Below, piece after piece: positions 9,356-17,149 of a stretch of 64,000 bases of DNA (within the stretch, counting starts at the first letter, position 1; every line of letters begins with the position of its first letter). This DNA comes from Sebaldella termitidis ATCC 33386 (lineage in GTDB: Bacteria > Fusobacteriota > Fusobacteriia > Fusobacteriales > Leptotrichiaceae): positions 124,001-188,000 of the forward strand of contig NC_013517.1 in NCBI RefSeq assembly GCF_000024405.1. The letters are read 5' to 3'. The notes under the pieces were generated by a model. That model saw only the letters and a program-made list of their open reading frames with translations, was not told the DNA's origin and ran no database searches. The translations under genes and the position numbers were made by a program.

Positions 9356-10057
9356 TTACTTTTTCCCCTGTCCGTAATAGGCATTAGCCCCGTGTTTTCT
9401 TAAGAAATGCTTATCCAGAAGCTCCTGCTGCATACTCTTCGTGTTTTCATTAAACATCTCCATACTTGCTGCCATTCTTCCTATCTCTTCCAGTACCACC
9501 GAATTATGCACTGCTTCCTCCGGACTCTTTCCCCATGTAAACGGTCCGTGGCTGTTTACCAGTACTCCCGGTACATATAAGGGATTCAGATTTCTTTCTC
9601 TGTATGTTTCCACTATTACACGACCCGTTTCCTTCTCATATTCTCCTTCTATCTCTTCCGCTGTCATCTTTCTTGTACACGGAATCGGTCCGTAAAAATA
9701 ATCTGCATGGGTTGTTCCGTAAGCTTTTATGTCTCTGCCGCTCTGTGACCATATTGTCGCCCATGTGGAATGTGTATGAACTATTCCTCCTACCTCTTCA
9801 AAGGCTTTGTACAGCTCTATATGAGTCGCTGTATCTGACGAAGGATTCAGGCTTCCTTCCACTACTCTGCCGTCCATATCCACTACTACCATATCAGAAG
9901 CCTTCATTACATCATATTCCACTCCGCTCGGCTTTATTACTATCAGTCCTTTTTCCCTGTCTATTCCGCTTACATTCCCCCATGTATAAAGTATCAGTCC
10001 CTTTTCAGGAAGCTCCATATTTGCCTTATATACTCTTTCTTTTAATTCTTCCAGCAT
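9356..10057 (-). CDS. ulaF: L-ribulose-5-phosphate 4-epimerase (operon A copy)
   Basis: This 233-residue class II aldolase-family epimerase converts L-ribulose 5-phosphate to D-xylulose 5-phosphate, the last step of the Ula pathway. Zinc ligands are visible as HTH (His94, His96) and His170 in NSHGPF; the substrate phosphate loop is in NVSG and the [14 protein letters not shown] segment follows. Only one base separates it from the ulaE stop. Apart from the last few residues (ending GQGKK here, GQKK in operon B) the protein is the same as the copy at 31440, because it lies in a near-identical inverted tract. An araD-type role in arabinose use is possible by homology, but the ula context decides the name. 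Confidence 0.93.
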   Translation of the reverse strand: MLEELKERVYKANMELPEKGLILYTWGNVSGIDREKGLIVIKPSGVEYDVMKASDMVVVDMDGRVVEGSLNPSSDTATHIELYKAFEEVGGIVHTHSTWATIWSQSGRDIKAYGTTHADYFYGPIPCTRKMTAEEIEGEYEKETGRVIVETYRERNLNPLYVPGVLVNSHGPFTWGKSPEEAVHNSVVLEEIGRMAASMEMFNENTKSMQQELLDKHFLRKHGANAYYGQGKK

Positions 10058-10947
10058 ATTAGATAAATCCTCCTTCCTTCATTCTTGAAATCATCCAGTC
10101 CCTTACTTTCTTTATATCTTCCAGAGGGGTTTCACTACTTTCATTCCACATTTCCACCAGAAAAGGCCCTTTAAATTCTGCCTTTTTCAATGTTTCAAAT
10201 GTTTTTACAAAGTTTACGTCACCTGTTCCGAATTCCAGTTCCCTGAATATTCCTCCGAATGTATCTGTTACTTTTTTTGCTTCCTTAAGGTGTACTGCTA
10301 TTATCTGCTGTGACTTTATCCCTTTTTCAAGCTCATTATATACCTCGTCATGTGTCCATGCAGTAAGATTCCCAAGGTCAGGATACAGCTTCAGCCATGG
10401 TGAATCTACTTCTTTGGCTATTTCCATATATTTTGTTACTGAATTAAGAAAGGTATTTTCCATATTTTCTATTGCCAGCGTAATACATGCTTTGGAAGCC
10501 CATTCAGAAGCTTTCTTTAGATTTTGTATAAAAAGTTCCCTTGTTTTATCACTTCTTTCTTCATAGTAAACATCATAACCGGTTACCTGAATAATTCTGA
10601 TACCGAGTTTATCGGATATCTCAATAGCTTTTTTCATTAAGTCCATGGATTTTTCTCTTGTAGCAGTATCAATACTACCCATTGGAAATCTTTTCTGACC
10701 GCTGAAGGTCATGGAAGGGATTCTGAAATCTTTATCAATGAGAAGATTTTTCATATTTTTTATTTCCTCATTATTCCAGTCAAGTCTGGCAAGTCTTTCA
10801 TCGGATTCATCAACGGAAATCTCAATGAAGTCATAACCGGCCTGTTTTGCAATATCAATTTTAGTGCTCCACGATTCTTTTTTTGGAAGAGCTTTTTCGT
10901 ATATTCCCATTACCAGTTTGTCAAATTTGTTCATCTTTCTCCTCTCT
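9369..10947 (-). repeat. Inverted near-identical tract, ulaE-ulaF arm A
   Basis: These 1579 bases are the reverse complement of 30550-32128, with no length difference and very few mismatches; two nonsynonymous ones were found, both in ulaE. The match starts 13 bases before the ulaE start codon, within the ribosome site, and stops 8 codons or fewer before the end of ulaF. Flanking DNA on both sides is unrelated. Confidence 0.9.
10059..10934 (-). CDS. ulaE: L-xylulose/L-ribulose-5-phosphate 3-epimerase (operon A copy)
   Basis: This 291-residue TIM-barrel isomerase of the xylose-isomerase-like family converts L-xylulose 5-phosphate to L-ribulose 5-phosphate. Metal-site residues expected for UlaE are present as Glu156 in LAIENMEN, Asp186 in LYPDLGN, a histidine near 215 in VHLKEAK, and Glu261 in FLVEMWNES. 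The protein differs from the operon B copy at only two positions: Asn54 here against Ser, and Asp239 here against Asn. It starts 44 bases after ulaD with a GAGAGGAGAAAG site and runs into ulaF with a one-base gap. Function is well supported by motif and by the complete ulaD-E-F set. Confidence 0.93.
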   Translation of the reverse strand: MNKFDKLVMGIYEKALPKKESWSTKIDIAKQAGYDFIEISVDESDERLARLDWNNEEIKNMKNLLIDKDFRIPSMTFSGQKRFPMGSIDTATREKSMDLMKKAIEISDKLGIRIIQVTGYDVYYEERSDKTRELFIQNLKKASEWASKACITLAIENMENTFLNSVTKYMEIAKEVDSPWLKLYPDLGNLTAWTHDEVYNELEKGIKSQQIIAVHLKEAKKVTDTFGGIFRELEFGTGDVNFVKTFETLKKAEFKGPFLVEMWNESSETPLEDIKKVRDWMISRMKEGGFI

Positions 10948-10978
10948 CAGTAAAATAGAGCATATTTATGTTAAGATA

Positions 10979-11617
10979 TTAATCCCAGTATTTATCAATC
11001 TCTTCTTTAAATTCTCTTGCTGCCTGTGCAGGGTCTGATGCTTCCCTTATTCCTCTTCCTGCTATAAATGTATAAACATCTATTCCCTTGAACAGCTTTA
11101 ATGTTTCCTTTTCAAGTCCTCCTGTTACCGATACCTTAAAGCCCATCTCCACTAGCTTTCTTATCTTATTCAGATCTTTTTCTCCCCATGTTTCTCCTGC
11201 CAGAAGTGCATCTCTGCTCTGATGATATACTGCCTGTGATAATCCCGCTTCCTTCCACTGCTTCGCATGCTCAAATGTCCAGTCTCCGTAAAGCTCTACC
11301 TGTAAGTCCTTTACTTCTTTCAGTGCTGCCTTCATTGTAGGAATAGTAGCGGAGCATATTACTGTCATCCAGTCTGCTCCTGCATCAGCACAGTTTTTAG
11401 CTACTGTTCCCCCGGCATCAGCACATTTAGTATCAGCAAGAATTATTTTATTAGGATAAAGTGCTCTGAGACATCTTACTGCTTCCATTCCTTCTGCAAG
11501 GCAGAGTATAGTGCCCGCTTCGATAATATCAACTTCATGCCCTACCTGTGAAATTGATCTTATTGCGTCACTCAGTGTATTATTATCAAGGGCTATTTGT
11601 AATAATGGTTTTGCCAT
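10979..11617 (-). CDS. ulaD: 3-keto-L-gulonate-6-phosphate decarboxylase (operon A copy)
   Basis: This 212-residue member of the orotidine monophosphate decarboxylase superfamily decarboxylates 3-keto-L-gulonate 6-phosphate to L-xylulose 5-phosphate. The catalytic and metal residues known from the family are all present: Asp11, Glu33, and the DTKxAD motif with Asp62, Lys64 and Asp67. The CADAGADWMTVICSA segment and the C-terminal phosphate loop VTGGLE and FIAGRGIREA are also intact. The protein is identical to the copy at 29716. A CGGGAGGAAAAT site precedes the ATG. Hexulose-6-phosphate synthase is the main alternative for this fold, but the adjacent ulaE, ulaF and ulaG make UlaD the right call. 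Confidence 0.95.
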   Translation of the reverse strand: MAKPLLQIALDNNTLSDAIRSISQVGHEVDIIEAGTILCLAEGMEAVRCLRALYPNKIILADTKCADAGGTVAKNCADAGADWMTVICSATIPTMKAALKEVKDLQVELYGDWTFEHAKQWKEAGLSQAVYHQSRDALLAGETWGEKDLNKIRKLVEMGFKVSVTGGLEKETLKLFKGIDVYTFIAGRGIREASDPAQAAREFKEEIDKYWD

Positions 11618-11646
11618 ATTTTCCTCCCGTTACTTTTTTAGGTATT

Positions 11647-11694
11647 TTATATCTGAAACCCCTCAAACCATTCCTCTATATCTGTATTCTTCAT
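11647..11694 (-). other. Possible 15-residue leader ORF before ulaD (arm A)
   Basis: A short frame ATG to TAA encodes MKNTDIEEWFEGFQI, preceded at 9-10 bases by a G-rich AGGGGCGGG that could serve as a ribosome site. It lies between the IIA gene and ulaD and is present unchanged in operon B, but only because both copies are within the near-identical tract. Whether it is translated is unknown. Confidence 0.3.
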
Positions 11695-11728
11695 AACCAA
11701 AAACCCGCCCCTTTTAAAAACGCTGTAT

Positions 11729-12169
11729 TTATTTCAAAAGTCCTATGATTTCATCAGTGCTTTCCGCTTTTCGTATTTTCTCAAATGCCGCCTCATCATC
11801 AAAAAGCATTACGATCTGCGGTATAGATTCATTGGAATGTACTTCGGAGCTTGTTGCCGAGAAGCCCAGAAGAATATCCACATCCTGGCCGTCAGGAAAA
11901 ACAACAGGTTTTTCCAGTGTAATAAAACTGAAACCATCTTTCAGAACACCTTTTTCAGGTCTTTCATGCGGCATAGCCAGTCCCGGAGCCAGTATATAAT
12001 ATGGTCCGAGTTCATGTGTTCTTTCTATTACAGAATCTATATATTCCTCTTTAATGACTCCTTTTTCCAGCAGCGGTCTAAAGGTAATTCTTACAGCATC
12101 TTCCCAAGTTTCGGCTTTTTGTTTTACTTTTATGGAATCATTTTTGACAAGGTATTCCAGTAATGTCAT
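11729..12169 (-). CDS. ulaC: PTS IIA, UlaC type (operon A)
   Basis: This 146-residue IIA protein of the mannitol/fructose superfamily accepts phosphate from HPr on the histidine of GLAMPHERP (His68) and passes it to a IIB cysteine. It matches the operon B IIA along its full length, but identity is moderate up to residue 118 and then complete for the last 28 residues, where the near-identical DNA tract begins. It follows another IIA gene with a 40-base gap. Two IIA genes in a row presumably serve the two IIC-IIB sets of this operon. Start ATG with a GGAGGAAAA site. Confidence 0.92.
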   Translation of the reverse strand: MTLLEYLVKNDSIKVKQKAETWEDAVRITFRPLLEKGVIKEEYIDSVIERTHELGPYYILAPGLAMPHERPEKGVLKDGFSFITLEKPVVFPDGQDVDILLGFSATSSEVHSNESIPQIVMLFDDEAAFEKIRKAESTDEIIGLLK

Positions 12170-12209
12170 TTTTCCTCCTCTGTATTACGTATAAGTATGT
12201 AAGTATATT

Positions 12210-12668
12210 TTACAAATCAAAATTATTTATTATTTTTTCTATTTCTTCTATTGTATCGGCATTTCTCATCTGATTTTTTATTGTATCGTCAGATCCGATT
12301 TTTACAATACTTTCCAGTATCGCCAGAAGCTCTTCGTGTTCTCCCGCATTTGCTATACAGAAGATAAGAAAAACAGGATCATTATATTCATTTCCAAAAT
12401 TAACAGGTTTGGAAAGGGTCAGGAGACTAACACCGGTTTTCAGTGCCCCGTTCTCTTTGGATGTATGCGGCATAGCGATATTAGGTGCGATAACTATATA
12501 TGAGCCTAATTCTCTGTATGCTTCCACCATAGCCTGCACGTAAGAATCTGTGACCATATTATTCCTAAAAAGAAGTTCGCCGCCGATTCTGATAATTTCC
12601 TCGGGATTTTCGCTTGAGATATTTAATTTTATAAGCTTATCTTCTGCCATATTTTTTAGATTATACAT
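12210..12668 (-). CDS. PTS IIA, second ascorbate/fructose-type protein
   Basis: This 152-residue IIA-type phosphocarrier has the active histidine in NIAMPHTSKENG (His68). It shares the fold and length of UlaC but is a distinct paralogue (for example GSYIVIAPNIAMPH against GPYYILAPGLAMPH). Its start codon region overlaps the end of the sulfatase gene by 8 bases, which indicates translational coupling and one transcript. It most likely energises the IIB and IIC encoded at 14177 and 14590. It has no counterpart in operon B, so it belongs with the sulfatase part of the system. Confidence 0.9.
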   Translation of the reverse strand: MYNLKNMAEDKLIKLNISSENPEEIIRIGGELLFRNNMVTDSYVQAMVEAYRELGSYIVIAPNIAMPHTSKENGALKTGVSLLTLSKPVNFGNEYNDPVFLIFCIANAGEHEELLAILESIVKIGSDDTIKNQMRNADTIEEIEKIINNFDL

Positions 12669-14166
12669 TTTTCTTCTCCTTAGGCATATTTAGTCCGAGT
12701 CTTGTATATTGATCCTTTGGCGACTCGTGAAATTCCATATTTTTAATCAGTTTTTCCGTAAGGTTCTGTTCCAGAGCTTTATCTTTTACAGGGTAAAGCT
12801 GTTTCGGATCATTATTGATATCGAATATTAAAGTACCATATTTATATATTTTATATTTATCTTCCGCACGAAATTTTAATACCGGAACATTCTTGGAATA
12901 ATTTACCGGCTCTGAAAGCTCGGCATCTTTTATTTCATCAACACTAAAAAGCTTATTCATATGCATAGGCATAAGTGTATAATTATAGAGCGGTTTGTTT
13001 TCTTTGAATGCAGGTGCTCTCATATAGGTATAATTTCCGTCATACATATTTACATGTCCTCCGTGAACTCCGTAAATACATTCCTTGCGGACAGGAACAT
13101 CGGTTTCTATAGTCTCTTTCAGAGATTTTCCTTTCATTGTTTCCGGAATGGCAACATCAAAGTAATCAAGCAATGTCGGGGCCCAGTCTATCATCTGCAC
13201 AATAGCATTTCTTCTTTCATTTTTCTTTTTTGACCTTGGGTCCCATATAAATAAAGGTGTATTTGCTATTTCATTATAATACGGCATAAGATTTTTTCCC
13301 CACCATCCGTGCTCTCCGAGAAGAAAACCATGGTCTGTTCCCACGATCAGCATAGTATCTTCCCACATATTGTGTTTATCCATTAAATCAAGAATCATTC
13401 CCAGATTTTTATCACACATGGAAACCAGAGCAGCATATTTTTTTCTTATATGTTCCACAGCTTCCGGAGATTCTTTGACCTCACCTCTGGGCCAGTCAAA
13501 TTCAGGTCCGCTGTAAGTATCTTTGTACTGTTCCAGATATTTGTCTTTTACAAAAAACGGTTCATGGGGATCGAATGTTTCTATATGCAGAAGCCAGTTA
13601 TTATAGGAGCTGTTTTTTTCTATAAATTCACAGCTAAGAGAAAAAACTTTACTTTGGGGCTGTTTTTCCTCTGTATCCATATATTTTCTGTTAATCCTGT
13701 CATATCTCCATAAGGAAGAAACTTTTCCGCTGCCGCTGTGCGGTTCGGGAATGCTTAAAAATTCTTTATCTTCTTTGTATTCTGCTTCACCTTTCCAGTG
13801 GTCCCCTTCCTGTCCCCTGATCATTTCATATGAGGAAAATCTGTTATGGAAAGTGGCACCGCCGTCTTCCCAGTAATGAAAATGGTCTGTTATCATATGA
13901 GTATAAACTCCGGCTTTTTTCAGAATTTCCGGCATTGAATCATCGAAAGGCTCCAAAGGTCCCCATTCTCTGTGGAGAAAATTATGTCTTCCGGTATGAA
14001 GTTCTCTTCTTGCAGGCATACAGGGCATACTCCCTACATAACTTCTGTCAAAAGTAAGTGTTTTTTCATCCAGTCTTTTGAAATTAGGGGCATTAACCCA
14101 GTCATTACCGTAATTCGGAAGAAAATGCCTGTTCAGACTGTCAAAAAATATGATTATTGCTTTCAT
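12661..14166 (-). CDS. Cytoplasmic sulfatase, S1 family
   Basis: This 501-residue sulfatase has its formylglycine signature at CMPARRELHTG with Cys49, of the Cys-type that needs an anaerobic maturase. Metal-ligand segments are IIFFDSLN at the N-terminus (Asp9) and VGTDHGFLLGEHGWWGKN near residues 275-292. It has no signal peptide, so it should act inside the cell. It differs greatly from the 458-residue sulfatase at 6189, so two different sulfate groups or substrates are likely handled. It lies 10 bases after a IIB gene and overlaps the following IIA gene by 8 bases, so it is co-translated with the PTS. The substrate, by inference, is a sulfated sugar acid phosphate. Phosphodiesterase activity is an alternative within this superfamily. 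Confidence 0.9.
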   Translation of the reverse strand: MKAIIIFFDSLNRHFLPNYGNDWVNAPNFKRLDEKTLTFDRSYVGSMPCMPARRELHTGRHNFLHREWGPLEPFDDSMPEILKKAGVYTHMITDHFHYWEDGGATFHNRFSSYEMIRGQEGDHWKGEAEYKEDKEFLSIPEPHSGSGKVSSLWRYDRINRKYMDTEEKQPQSKVFSLSCEFIEKNSSYNNWLLHIETFDPHEPFFVKDKYLEQYKDTYSGPEFDWPRGEVKESPEAVEHIRKKYAALVSMCDKNLGMILDLMDKHNMWEDTMLIVGTDHGFLLGEHGWWGKNLMPYYNEIANTPLFIWDPRSKKKNERRNAIVQMIDWAPTLLDYFDVAIPETMKGKSLKETIETDVPVRKECIYGVHGGHVNMYDGNYTYMRAPAFKENKPLYNYTLMPMHMNKLFSVDEIKDAELSEPVNYSKNVPVLKFRAEDKYKIYKYGTLIFDINNDPKQLYPVKDKALEQNLTEKLIKNMEFHESPKDQYTRLGLNMPKEKKNV

Positions 14167-14176
14167 TTTTGTCTCC

Positions 14177-14497
14177 TTATCCTTTTAAAGCTGTGGGAAA
14201 GCTTTCTTTTACTGTATTATATATGTCATTCCCCATTTTTTCCCCGTCTACTAAATTAGCTATTTTTATCATTTTTACTTCTTTGTTTGAAGGAAGAACA
14301 ATTCCTTCGGCAAGCTTTTCAGATACAGCTATGATATCTGCCCAGTCAAAATAACTGTTTACTTCTCCCACAGATGTAACTTTAGTATCAGAATTTATTT
14401 TAAATTTTTTCATGGCAGCTTCTGCTGTCATTTTCATTATAAGACTGCTTCCTGCACCGTAACCACAGACAAACAGAATATTAACCGTATCTTTCAT
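14177..14497 (-). CDS. PTS IIB (first set of operon A)
   Basis: This 106-residue IIB phosphocarrier has the phosphocysteine in FVCGYGAGSSLIMKM (Cys11). It is related to UlaB but has a longer C-terminal helix (GNDIYNTVKESFPTALKG), a feature shared with E. coli-type UlaB, which ends in a similar NFP segment. It lies between its IIC (gap of 92 bases from the IIC stop) and the sulfatase. A GGAGGTTTT site precedes the ATG. Assignment to the PTS is firm; the sugar is inferred from context only. Confidence 0.88.
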   Translation of the reverse strand: MKDTVNILFVCGYGAGSSLIMKMTAEAAMKKFKINSDTKVTSVGEVNSYFDWADIIAVSEKLAEGIVLPSNKEVKMIKIANLVDGEKMGNDIYNTVKESFPTALKG

Positions 14498-14589
14498 ATA
14501 AAAAACCTCCTAAAAATTATACAGCAGCAATTTGCTGTATTTTATACTTCCGTTTCATAGAGTTCTGTTTAACCGAAATAAGTATGACA

Positions 14590-15921
14590 TTATCCGGCAA
14601 AAGGCCCCAGTGAAAATATCTTGGCAATCATTCTTAACAGCTCTGTTATAGCAGGCCATACAGTACTCCAGTCAAACATTCCGGCCCATCCTATACCGTC
14701 TTCCAGTCCGCTGATTTTCAGCATCCATACAGTACCGAAAACATGGATAAGTCCCAGAAGTACTCCCGATATTGCTACAGCACGCCAGCCTCCGTATTTA
14801 TTTGCTACCACGCCTATAGGACCGCCGTCAAAGAATAGCGGAACAAATCCTGTAAGAACCATATACGGTACTTTGAAAATCATAAGAATTCCCATTCCGA
14901 TAATAGTACCCAAGGTACAGAAGAGGAAGCCCAGAGTAGCTGCATTTGGCGAATAAGCAAGAATAGCTGCCACATCAACGCCGGGAACGGCATTTGGAAT
15001 AAGCTTTTCCTGTATCCCCTTGAATGAAGCCGAAAGTTCGCCGATAAACATTCTCACTCCTGTAAGAATCAGTACCATATACATTGAAAAATTAATTCCC
15101 GACATAAGTATGTAAATAAACCAGTTAGAGTCGCCGGCCAGTTTTTGTACACCGCTTATTCCCAGAGTCATCATAAAGCAGCCTATAAAGATAGTCATAA
15201 TAATAGCCACTGAAACGACATTATTATTAAAAATAGAAAGCCATCCGGGAAGATTCATTTTTTCTGCATCATGTTCTTCAGGATCACCGAAGAATCCTGC
15301 TATTTTTGAGAAAAACCACATACCCACCATTTGATTGTGTGCAATAGTGAAGCCTGCATTATTGGTTATTTTATTGGACGATTTTATTGCCAGGTTCGTG
15401 GAAAAAGCCCAGTATACCCCGAGTAAAACTCCTGAGATCAAAACTGTAGCAGCCGAACCAAAGGCAAAATAATATACTACCAGCCATAAAACAGCCTGTG
15501 AGTGTGCGAATCCTGTGTGTCCTGTAAGAAAAATCCCGTGCATTTTAGTGTATTTCCCAAAATAAACAAGAAGAACATTGACCATAAAAGCAACTAAAAA
15601 TACATAGCCGATGAGTCCGAACCTGCTTCCGAGTCCTTCCTGCGTAGCTGCCCTCATTGCATAAGGATCCATAAGATATCCTTTTATTCCATAAGCTTTG
15701 TTAACAGCATCAGTAATTGGTTTAAAATATTTAGTCATCTGGCTTCCGCCGAACATAATCAGGTTTAATCCCACCATTGCAGTGATTGTTCCTGTAATGG
15801 TTTTACTTTTTGTTTCTTTTCTCAGTATATATCCCAGAGCTACAAGAAAACCTATAAGCATAATAGGATTGCCCAAAAAATCATTTACCAAAAAATTAAA
15901 CAAAATTTTTAAAATATTCAT
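14590..15921 (-). CDS. PTS IIC, UlaA/SgaT family (first set of operon A)
   Basis: This UlaA-type membrane permease of 443 residues uses the ATG at 15921, which sits 3 bases after a GGAGGTTAGA site; a TTG four codons upstream lies inside that site. It has about eleven hydrophobic segments and family landmarks such as FLTGHTGFAHSQA, FTIAHNQMVGMW, GVRMFIGELSASFKGIQEKLIP and TGFVPLFFDGGPIGV. It is more diverged than the other two IIC proteins of this window: GHQQ is replaced by AHNQ and FFDNATLAV by FFDGGPIGV, which are probably substrate-site regions. That divergence supports a substrate other than plain ascorbate. It lies downstream of ulaG with a gap of about 117 bases. Confidence 0.88.
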   Translation of the reverse strand: MNILKILFNFLVNDFLGNPIMLIGFLVALGYILRKETKSKTITGTITAMVGLNLIMFGGSQMTKYFKPITDAVNKAYGIKGYLMDPYAMRAATQEGLGSRFGLIGYVFLVAFMVNVLLVYFGKYTKMHGIFLTGHTGFAHSQAVLWLVVYYFAFGSAATVLISGVLLGVYWAFSTNLAIKSSNKITNNAGFTIAHNQMVGMWFFSKIAGFFGDPEEHDAEKMNLPGWLSIFNNNVVSVAIIMTIFIGCFMMTLGISGVQKLAGDSNWFIYILMSGINFSMYMVLILTGVRMFIGELSASFKGIQEKLIPNAVPGVDVAAILAYSPNAATLGFLFCTLGTIIGMGILMIFKVPYMVLTGFVPLFFDGGPIGVVANKYGGWRAVAISGVLLGLIHVFGTVWMLKISGLEDGIGWAGMFDWSTVWPAITELLRMIAKIFSLGPFAG

Positions 15922-16038
15922 TCTAACCTCCAAAATTCATAATCAAGATTTTTTAAGAACTGCTCTGTATTTTTTGTCTGTAATTAATCATATGAAAAAC
16001 TCTCCGATACTGTCTGAGCTAATCAAGCGAATACGACA

Positions 16039-17103
16039 TTACAGCATAGACTTGAAAGGCAAATCAGGTTCTATAGTAAAGCAGTCCTCAAATCCTCTTT
16101 CAAAGTGAAACTCAAGTTTGTCCTTGTCATTCGGAAATATGAATTTCCCCCCTACCTGCCAGATATACGGTTTAAATTCATACTTTAACCTGTCCTTCTT
16201 CATCTTCCAAAGCATCATTATTTCATAAGGGTCTGCCTGAAAGTTCGACCAGATATCATGGTGAAACGGTATTACTACCTGTGTCTTTAATGATTCCCCC
16301 ATTCTCAGTATATCCACAGATGTCATCTTATCTGTCATTCCTCTCGGATTTTCTCCGTATGATCCTAATGCCACATCTACTTTATGTTCGTTTCCGTGCT
16401 TTGCATAATAGTTCGAATAATGTGAATCCCCGCTGTGATAAAGATTTCCTCCCGGTGTTTTTACCAGATAGTTTACTGCCAGCCTGTCCATGTCCTGAGG
16501 CATCTTATCCTTCAGGATTACTCCTTCAGGAGCTGTTACAAGCTCTGTTCTGTCAAATGATTCCAATACTACTAGCTCTATATCTTTTATCTTTACTGTA
16601 TCTCCGGGTTTTACTGCCTTACATCTTTCTGCCGGTACTCCCCAGCTTATCCATAAATCCACACATGCCTGCGGTCCTATGAACGGTACACTCGGATCAC
16701 AGTTTTTCAGTACTGCCGCTGCCACATTAGGATCTATATGGTCTGCATGGTCATGTGTTGCAAGTACCGCATCCAGTTCTTTTATTGCAAACGGATCAAG
16801 AACGAAAACAGAAGTTCTTAGATTGGGCTGTAATTTTACCCCTCCTACCATTCTCTGCATCTGATGCTGTTTTTTCATTAATTTATTTTTTTTTGTTCTT
16901 TTCCCTGTACCGCACCAAAAGTCAATAACAATATTGGTATTCCCTTCACTCTTAACCCAGATACCTGTACATCCAAGCCACCACATAGCAAAGGTTCCTT
17001 TTTCTACAGCTTCCTCTTCAATCTCCTCATTCAGCCATGTTCCCCATTCTGGAAATGTGTTCAATATCCATGATTCTCTTGTTATTTCTTCTACTTTGCT
17101 CAT
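16039..17103 (-). CDS. ulaG: L-ascorbate-6-phosphate lactonase (operon A copy)
   Basis: This 354-residue metallo-beta-lactamase-fold lactonase opens L-ascorbate 6-phosphate to 3-keto-L-gulonate 6-phosphate. The metal-binding motif THDHADH is at residues 116-122 (His117, His119, Asp121, His122), with later histidines in [10 protein letters not shown] and PFHHDIW. Length and ends match UlaG. It differs from the operon B protein at one residue (Val89 here, Leu there) while the DNA has at least six substitutions in 1066 bases. It lies 46 bases after the regulator gene. Start ATG follows an AAGGAGATATACT site. Confidence 0.95.
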   Translation of the reverse strand: MSKVEEITRESWILNTFPEWGTWLNEEIEEEAVEKGTFAMWWLGCTGIWVKSEGNTNIVIDFWCGTGKRTKKNKLMKKQHQMQRMVGGVKLQPNLRTSVFVLDPFAIKELDAVLATHDHADHIDPNVAAAVLKNCDPSVPFIGPQACVDLWISWGVPAERCKAVKPGDTVKIKDIELVVLESFDRTELVTAPEGVILKDKMPQDMDRLAVNYLVKTPGGNLYHSGDSHYSNYYAKHGNEHKVDVALGSYGENPRGMTDKMTSVDILRMGESLKTQVVIPFHHDIWSNFQADPYEIMMLWKMKKDRLKYEFKPYIWQVGGKFIFPNDKDKLEFHFERGFEDCFTIEPDLPFKSML

Positions 17104-17104
17104 T
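16039..17104 (-). repeat. Inverted near-identical tract, ulaG arm A
   Basis: These 1066 bases are the reverse complement of 26269-27334. The match begins one base before the start codon and ends exactly at the stop codon, with no length difference. Ribosome sites and flanks are unrelated between the copies. At least six substitutions are visible, so this tract is slightly older than, or converted separately from, the other two. Confidence 0.9.
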
Positions 17105-17132
17105 AGTATATCTCCTTAATATATTTATTTTA

Positions 17133-17146
17133 ATCACGGCCGTGAT
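17133..17146. promoter_or_regulatory. 14-bp perfect palindrome between regulator and ulaG
   Basis: ATCACGGCCGTGAT reads the same on both strands and stands out by its GC-rich core in AT-rich surroundings. It lies just after the regulator stop codon and 29 bases before the ulaG start. It may be a dimeric operator or an RNA hairpin. It is not followed by a T-run, so a terminator is unlikely. Confidence 0.45.
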
Positions 17147-17149
17147 ATT

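Larger units (their letters stand above)
10977..11812 (-). repeat. Inverted near-identical tract, ulaC end-ulaD arm A
   Basis: These 836 bases are the reverse complement of 29521-30356. They cover the last 28 codons of the IIA gene, the intergenic leader and all of ulaD, then stop six bases past the ulaD stop region. No difference was seen in the stretches compared, and the UlaD proteins are identical. Upstream of base 11812 the IIA genes diverge at once. Confidence 0.9.

Noticed and set aside
9604-10062. 152-codon open frame opposite ulaF, kept unchanged at 31435-31893
   Set aside because: It is the shadow of ulaF on the other strand. It is the same in both copies only because the DNA tract is near-identical; it has no ribosome site.
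16281-16682. 133-codon frame opposite ulaG, also at 26691-27092
   Set aside because: Shadow frame. It differs at five residues between the copies while UlaG in the coding frame changes at one, which shows selection on ulaG, not on this frame.
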